Source: Bacillus sp. CECT 9360
GTDB lineage: Bacteria; Bacillota; Bacilli; Bacillales; DSM-1321
Direction: 5' to 3'
DNA length: 64,000 nucleotides
NCBI RefSeq assembly: GCF_918741275.1
Contig: NZ_CAKKNA010000013.1
Span: 1 to 64,000 of the forward strand
Shown: in pieces, positions 59,226 to 64,000 of the stretch
Layout of the letters: each line of letters begins with the position of its first letter
Position numbering within the stretch: position 1 is the first letter of the stretch
Program-made: the position numbers and the translations under genes
The notes under the pieces: generated by a model
Told to the model about the DNA's origin: nothing
Database searches by the model: none
What the model saw: the letters and a program-made list of their open reading frames with translations, nothing else

Positions 59226-60431
59226 ATGCTAACAGATAAAAAGATTCTACTCTGCGTAACAGGCGGCATCGCCGTATACAAAGCGGCCGCGTTAACGAGC
59301 AAACTTACCCAGGCAGGCGCGAAGGTAAAGGTGATCATGAGCGATTCCGCCGGGAAATTTGTCACTCCGCTTACCTTTCAAGCGCTTTCCAGACACGATG
59401 TCTATACAGATACATTTGATGAGAAAGACTCTTCAGTCATTGCTCATATAGATCTGGCTGACTGGGCAGATCTCGTCTTGGTGGCGCCTGCGACCGCAAA
59501 CGTAATCGGAAAGCTGGCAAACGGGATTGCAGACGACATGATCACGACCACATTGCTTGCGACAAGTGCGCCTGTATGGGTTGCGCCGGCCATGAATGTG
59601 AATATGTACGGTCATCCTGCCGTCGAGAAGAACTTGAATACGCTAAAGAAGTTTGGGTATCAATTGATTGAACCCTCAGAAGGCTATCTTGCCTGTGGGT
59701 ATGTTGGAAAAGGCAGATTAGAGGAACCCGAAACGATTGTGGAACACTTGACGTTATTTTTCAATGCTCAAACAGAACAGCCGTTAAAAGGCCAAAATAT
59801 CATTGTTACAGCAGGACCTACAAGAGAGAATATTGATCCCGTCCGTTTTATTATGAACCGGTCAACGGGGAAGATGGGATATGCAATCGCGGAACAGGCT
59901 CAAAAAATGGGCGCGCGGGTCAAATTGATTTCCGGTCCGGTTTCGCTTTCACCACCAGCGAATGTGGACGTAATCCATGTGGAATCCGCAGCTGAAATGT
60001 ATATAGAAGTGATGAAACATTTCACCGGTGCCGATGCCATCATTAAAACAGCGGCAGTAGCGGATTATAAGCCAAAAGTTTACCAGGAACAAAAAATAAA
60101 AAAGCAGCCTGGTGACAGCAGCATCACCCTGCAACGGACTGTGGATATTTTGAAAGAGCTTGGTGCTAAGAAAGACAATCAAGTCGTTGTTGGCTTTGCC
60201 GCGGAAACGGAGAAAGTGGAGCAATATGCCACGGATAAGCTTCAAAAGAAGAATGCTGATATGATCGTAGCCAATAACATCGCATCTGACGGGGCTGGAT
60301 TTGGAACAGACACAAATATCGTTACGATGTATAAGCGAGATGGCAGTAAAGTGGAACTGCCGAAAATGAGCAAGGCTGAAGTGGCAAAAAATATTCTAAT
60401 TGAAGTAAGCCGGATGCTGAAAAAGGAATGA
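59226..60431 (+). CDS. coaBC: Bifunctional phosphopantothenoylcysteine decarboxylase/synthetase CoaBC
   Basis: CoaBC joins cysteine to 4'-phosphopantothenate (CoaB) and decarboxylates it (CoaC), steps in coenzyme A synthesis. The 401-residue protein has the FMN-binding CoaC half (about 1-185) with VAPAMNVNMY and the catalytic cysteine in EGYLACGYVGKGRL. The CoaB half (about 190-400) has TAGPTRENIDPVRFI, NRSTGKMGYAIAEQA and KTAAVADYKPK. The ATG 59226 follows GGGGGAAACAGC. panE, another CoA-pathway gene, is also in this window. Confidence 0.97.
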   Translation: MLTDKKILLCVTGGIAVYKAAALTSKLTQAGAKVKVIMSDSAGKFVTPLTFQALSRHDVYTDTFDEKDSSVIAHIDLADWADLVLVAPATANVIGKLANGIADDMITTTLLATSAPVWVAPAMNVNMYGHPAVEKNLNTLKKFGYQLIEPSEGYLACGYVGKGRLEEPETIVEHLTLFFNAQTEQPLKGQNIIVTAGPTRENIDPVRFIMNRSTGKMGYAIAEQAQKMGARVKLISGPVSLSPPANVDVIHVESAAEMYIEVMKHFTGADAIIKTAAVADYKPKVYQEQKIKKQPGDSSITLQRTVDILKELGAKKDNQVVVGFAAETEKVEQYATDKLQKKNADMIVANNIASDGAGFGTDTNIVTMYKRDGSKVELPKMSKAEVAKNILIEVSRMLKKE

Positions 60432-60438
60432 TGGATTT

Positions 60439-62850
60439 ATGAATATTGCCTCTGTAATTGTAGATGTCCCCGCGAAACAAACGGATAGGGAATTCGATTA
60501 TCAAGTTCCGCCTAAATGGAAAAATGTTGTCCAGCCGGGAATGAGAGTGATTGTCCCGTTTGGTCCAAGAATGGTACAAGGCTTTGTCACGGAACTCAAA
60601 AACGAATCAGAGCTGACAAAACTCCGCGAAATTAAAGAGATCCTCGATTTGGAGCCTGTCCTGAATCATGAGCTCCTGCAGCTTGGCGAATGGCTGACGA
60701 CTGAAACCATGTGTTTCAAGATCTCTGCGCTGCAATCCATGCTTCCGGCTGCGTTGAAGGCAAAATACGAAAAAGTGCTCCGGATAAGCGCGGGCAAGCA
60801 GGAATTAGTAGATGAAAAAGTTCTTGCTGCTTTCGGGGCCAAAGAAATCATTTCCTGGAAAGATGTCCTTCAGTTTGAACATGCAGCGCTTTTCCAAAAG
60901 CAGGTTCAAAAAGGAAATCTTGAAGTTTTATATTATGTGAAAGACAAATTGAATAAAAAAACGGTTCGGTTCGTGGAACCACTCATGAATAGAGAAGATC
61001 TGGCCCAATACGCGTCGACCCTTTCTCCCAAAGCTAAAAAACAGAACGAGGTGCTCCAATTTTTCATCGAGAATCCGAGTGAAATCCAGCTTCGCGACTT
61101 GCTTGAAGCTGTGAATGCGTCGAACGGAACGATTAAGTCTCTTGTTGAAAAACAGATACTGGCTGAAAAAGACGTAGAGATCTATCGTGATCCATACGAA
61201 AACAGGGTATTTGAAAAAACCGAGCCATTCAAGCTGACCGATGAGCAGGCAGCGGCCTTGATGCCGATCAATCAATCTATAGAAGAAAATAGTCATGAGG
61301 TTTTTCTCTTATACGGTGTGACCGGGAGCGGGAAAACGGAAATCTATTTACAGGCGATTGACACGGTCATTAAAAAAGGCGAGGAAGCGATCATGCTCGT
61401 TCCGGAAATCTCTTTAACGCCGCAAACCGTCAAACGTTTTAAAGAAAGATTCGGCGATCAGGTGGCTGTTATGCACAGTGGTTTGTCGATTGGGGAAAAA
61501 TATGATGAATGGCGTAAAATCCACCGGAAGGAAGTAAAGGTGGTCGTTGGGGCCAGATCGGCGATTTTCGCACCTTTTGAAAATATCGGGCTCATCATTA
61601 TTGATGAAGAGCACGAATCCAGCTATAAACAGGAGGAAACACCGCGTTATCATGCACGTGATGTAGCGATTGAGCGGGCGAAGCACCATAACTGCGCCGT
61701 CATCCTTGGGAGTGCCACTCCTGCGTTGGATTCTTTTGCAAGAGCAAAGAAAAACGTGTATCACCTTTTGACCTTGAGCAAACGAATGAACAACAATGAG
61801 CTTCCCCAGGTTGAAATTGTAGATATGCGGGAGGAACTGCGCGGAGGCAACCGTTCCATGTTTTCAGAAAGTTTGTTTGCTAAGCTCAAGGACCGGATAA
61901 CTAAAAAAGAACAAATTGTTCTGTTATTAAACAAGCGCGGTCATTCCTCATTTGTCATGTGCCGGAGCTGCGGCCTCGTGGTCAATTGTCCGAATTGTGA
62001 TATCTCGCTAACGTACCATCGCTACAATAACACCTTGAAGTGCCATTATTGCGGCCATGAAGAAGGCATGCCGCAAACGTGCCCGGATTGCGGAAGCGAC
62101 CATATCCGTTTTTTCGGAACCGGGACACAAAAGGTCGAGGAAGAGCTAGGCAAGATTCTTCCTGAAGCAAGGGTCATCCGAATGGATGTTGACACGACAA
62201 GCAAGAAAGGTTCGCATGAACGTCTGCTGAACGACTTTCAGGAAGGCCGGGCCGATATTCTCCTTGGTACGCAAATGATTGCCAAGGGGCTGGATTTTCC
62301 AAACATCACCCTTGTTGGCGTACTTTCAGCGGATACGATGCTCCATCTTCCCGATTTCCGGTCATCGGAGAAAACGTTCCAGCTTCTGACCCAGGTCAGT
62401 GGGCGGGCCGGACGCCACGAGCTAGAGGGGGAAGTGGTAATCCAAACGTATTCTCCCGAGCACTATAGTATCGAGCTTGCGGGTAACCAAGACTTTGATG
62501 TTTTTTACGAGCGGGAAATGTACATGAGAAGGCAAAGTCATTATCCGCCCTATTACTATGTCGCCCTTATTAATGTTTCTCATGAAGATTTAATGAAGAC
62601 AGTCGCGATCACTGAAAAAATCACGAAATATATAAGTTCCGGTTTAAGCCAGGAAGCGATCGTATTAGGACCGGTTGCGTCCCCGATCAGCCGTATCAAA
62701 AATAGATATCGATATCAATGTTTGATAAAATACAAACGAGAACCGCAATTGAAAAAGCTGTTGAGGACCATTCTTGAGAACTATCAGCAAGAGACGGCCC
62801 AAAATCAGCTGCAAATTACCATCGATTTGAATCCGCAAATCATGATGTAA
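60439..62850 (+). CDS. priA: Primosomal helicase PriA
   Basis: PriA is the 3'-5' helicase that restarts collapsed replication forks. The 803-residue protein has the 3'-DNA-binding and winged-helix domains (about 1-215), Walker A GVTGSGKTE (Lys299), the DEEH box (about 389-392), and a zinc-binding insert with cysteine pairs CRSCG, CPNC, CHYCG and CPDCG (about 513-555). Helicase motif GRAGR is near 657-661. The ATG 60439 lies 7 bp after coaBC, after a weak ribosome site. Confidence 0.97.
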   Translation: MNIASVIVDVPAKQTDREFDYQVPPKWKNVVQPGMRVIVPFGPRMVQGFVTELKNESELTKLREIKEILDLEPVLNHELLQLGEWLTTETMCFKISALQSMLPAALKAKYEKVLRISAGKQELVDEKVLAAFGAKEIISWKDVLQFEHAALFQKQVQKGNLEVLYYVKDKLNKKTVRFVEPLMNREDLAQYASTLSPKAKKQNEVLQFFIENPSEIQLRDLLEAVNASNGTIKSLVEKQILAEKDVEIYRDPYENRVFEKTEPFKLTDEQAAALMPINQSIEENSHEVFLLYGVTGSGKTEIYLQAIDTVIKKGEEAIMLVPEISLTPQTVKRFKERFGDQVAVMHSGLSIGEKYDEWRKIHRKEVKVVVGARSAIFAPFENIGLIIIDEEHESSYKQEETPRYHARDVAIERAKHHNCAVILGSATPALDSFARAKKNVYHLLTLSKRMNNNELPQVEIVDMREELRGGNRSMFSESLFAKLKDRITKKEQIVLLLNKRGHSSFVMCRSCGLVVNCPNCDISLTYHRYNNTLKCHYCGHEEGMPQTCPDCGSDHIRFFGTGTQKVEEELGKILPEARVIRMDVDTTSKKGSHERLLNDFQEGRADILLGTQMIAKGLDFPNITLVGVLSADTMLHLPDFRSSEKTFQLLTQVSGRAGRHELEGEVVIQTYSPEHYSIELAGNQDFDVFYEREMYMRRQSHYPPYYYVALINVSHEDLMKTVAITEKITKYISSGLSQEAIVLGPVASPISRIKNRYRYQCLIKYKREPQLKKLLRTILENYQQETAQNQLQITIDLNPQIMM

Positions 62851-62906
62851 CAGCTATTTTGGATTGTGGTATATAATATGTTCTAAATAATAAAGTGCTT
62901 TCTGGT

Positions 62907-62937
62907 TAAGGCATGTAACATGTCTTAACTTTTCTAA
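62907..62937 (+). terminator. Hairpin after priA
   Basis: GTTAAGGCATG pairs with CATGTCTTAAC (one mismatch or wobble) around TAA, followed by TTTTCT. A moderate intrinsic terminator. Confidence 0.7.
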
Positions 62938-62967
62938 TAGTGAAAGAAAGTTTAACTTTTTTAATTT

Positions 62968-63228
62968 TGACAGGTGTCTAGCTACAGCGCCCAGCCTCTC
63001 GGACTTGCCCAGGATGGGTTGACCTCGGCGTTTGCCACACGATGTGGCAGGTTTTAGTCGAGGATCCGCTATTGCCAAACCACTGTAGTGACGGAGAACT
63101 GCCTCCTCGCGGTTCGTCTTATGCCTGTCGGAGGCCCACAGGATGTGGGTCAGAACGACGAAGACATAAACGATGTGGCGGTCTTAGTCGTTCTTCCATA
63201 CTTTCCAGGGCGCTTTCGCTTTTCTAAT
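62968..63228. repeat. Structured intergenic repeat, copy F, between priA and def
   Basis: Begins GACAGGTGTCTAGCTACAGC like copy G and ends GGGCGCTTTCGCTTTT. Its centre has GCCACACGATGTGGC, a stem of its own, and GAGGCCCACAGGATGTGGGT and GACGAAGACATAAACGATGT, which also occur in copies E and B. It therefore links the G-type and A/B-type elements. It takes up most of the 393-bp gap; 62851-62967 holds the priA hairpin and an AT-rich part with TATAAT near 62873. Confidence 0.8.
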
Positions 63229-63242
63229 AGGAGGATTCATTT

Positions 63243-63728
63243 TTGGCTATTTTACCTATCGTTTTGTTTCCGGATAAAATTTTGGAACAAAAATGTGCAA
63301 AAGTAACAAGTTTTGATAAAAATTTGGCTAAGCTGTTAAATAACATGCATGAAACAATGCTTAAGGCAGATGGGGTCGGTCTTGCCGCGCCACAAGTTGG
63401 AGTGAAAAAACAAATCGCGATTGTCGATCTAGGCGAGGATGAGGGTCTTATTGAGATGATCAATCCCGAGGTTCTGGCGGCATCCGGAGAACAGACGGAC
63501 CCGGAAGGATGTCTCAGTTTTCCAGGTGTTTACGGAGAAGTCACCAGACCGTACAACGTGAAAATTCGTGCGCAGGACCGCAGAGGAAAAACGTACGAAC
63601 TTGAAGCAGAGGAATTTCTTGCAAGAGCCATCCAGCATGAGATCGACCATTTGAACGGGGTTTTATTTACCACCAAAGTGTTAAAGTACTATACAGAAGA
63701 AGAAATGGAAAGGTATGGGGACGAATGA
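63243..63728 (+). CDS. def: Peptide deformylase
   Basis: Def removes the formyl group from nascent proteins. The 161-residue type 1 enzyme has the three motifs [10 protein letters not shown] (about 41-50), EGCLSFPG (about 90-97, metal-binding Cys) and QHEIDHLNG (His132, Glu133, His136). It starts at TTG 63243 after TAGGAGGATTCAT. It overlaps fmt by ATGA. Confidence 0.97.
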   Translation: MAILPIVLFPDKILEQKCAKVTSFDKNLAKLLNNMHETMLKADGVGLAAPQVGVKKQIAIVDLGEDEGLIEMINPEVLAASGEQTDPEGCLSFPGVYGEVTRPYNVKIRAQDRRGKTYELEAEEFLARAIQHEIDHLNGVLFTTKVLKYYTEEEMERYGDE

Positions 63729-64000
63729 CGAAAATAGTCTTTATGGGCACACCGGATTTTTCAGTACCCGTTCTGCAGCGTATCATCAGTGACGGCTATG
63801 AAGTGATCGGTGTCGTCACACAGCCTGACAGGCCGGTAGGAAGAAAAAAAGTGTTGACCCCGCCGCCTGTTAAGGCCGAGGCTCTAAAACACGGAATTCC
63901 AGTCTATCAGCCAGAGAAAATAAAAATAAAAGAAGAGATGGATAAAATCATCGCTTTACAGGCAGATTTGATTGTCACGGCTGCTTTTGGACAAATACTT
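63725..64000 (+). CDS. fmt: Methionyl-tRNA formyltransferase (5' part)
   Basis: Fmt formylates Met-tRNA(fMet). The first 92 residues are present and the gene runs off the right edge. The start [20 protein letters not shown] and the segment [20 protein letters not shown] are typical of the N-terminal formyltransferase domain. The ATG 63725 overlaps the def stop, the usual def-fmt coupling. Confidence 0.96.
   Translation, partial: MTKIVFMGTPDFSVPVLQRIISDGYEVIGVVTQPDRPVGRKKVLTPPPVKAEALKHGIPVYQPEKIKIKEEMDKIIALQADLIVTAAFGQIL

Noticed and set aside
63042-63306. Small frames of 61 and 72 codons before def
   Set aside because: They are translations of repeat copy F and run into def without ribosome sites.

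Overview
The window is a stretch of chromosome from an endospore-forming, low-to-mid GC Firmicute of the family Bacillaceae. This follows from gene content (SpoVD, SpoVE, SpoIIGA, sigma-E, sigma-G, GerR/RsfA, bacillithiol ligase BshC, PyrR-controlled pyr operon, SepF/DivIVA) and from an order that, as I remember it, matches Bacillus subtilis from ylbM to fmt almost gene for gene. Everything is on the plus strand except tmcAL, the ylbP-like acetyltransferase and rqcH. No rRNA, tRNA, prophage, CRISPR array or intact transposase was seen. I do not assign a genus.

Layout. 1-877: a long array of 20-bp tandem repeats. 878-5400: tmcAL (minus), ylbN-rpmF, a crotonase-fold enzyme, gerR and an acetyltransferase. 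5.8-9.0 kb: panE, a DUF3397 membrane protein, bshC. 9.0-28.5 kb: the division and cell wall (dcw) cluster mraZ-rsmH-ftsL-pbpB-spoVD-murE-mraY-murD-spoVE-murG-murB-divIB-ylxW-ylxX-sbp-ftsA-ftsZ. 29.0-31.9 kb: the sporulation block spoIIGA-sigE-sigG. 32.3-36.4 kb: ylmC-ylmD-ylmE-sepF-ylmG-ylmH-divIVA. 36.4-41.2 kb: T-box-controlled ileS, then lspA-rluD. 41.2-52.3 kb: the pyr operon with three PyrR attenuators. 52.3-64 kb: rqcH (minus), a Ca2+-type P-ATPase, yloC, remA, gmk, rpoZ, coaBC, priA, def and the 5' part of fmt.

How the genes work together. The dcw genes make the lipid II precursors (MurE, MraY, MurD, MurG, MurB), the septal synthase and its partners (PbpB, FtsL, DivIB), the sporulation-specific pair (SpoVD, SpoVE) and the Z-ring core (FtsA, FtsZ). 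SepF and DivIVA extend this set. SpoIIGA processes pro-sigma-E, and sigma-G follows under its own forespore promoter. The pyr operon runs from CarAB to UMP, but pyrB (aspartate carbamoyltransferase) is absent from its usual place: the third attenuator leads straight into pyrC.

Unexplained structure lies in the intergenic DNA. Three unrelated minisatellites share a repeat period of about 20 bp: 33 units at 191-847, 11 units at 13101-13315 and about 4 units at 39638-39722. A modular, strongly structured repeat family of roughly 190-270 bp has four copies (near 3.1, 5.5, 28.6 and 31.9 kb), with related or mosaic copies near 24.6, 42.1 and 63.0 kb, including inside the division and pyr operons. 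Two copies bracket the echA-like/gerR/ylbP-like genes in inverted orientation, and two bracket spoIIGA-sigE-sigG in direct orientation. These repeats, the missing pyrB, the sigG leader and a promoter-terminator arrangement ahead of murG are the points most worth following up.
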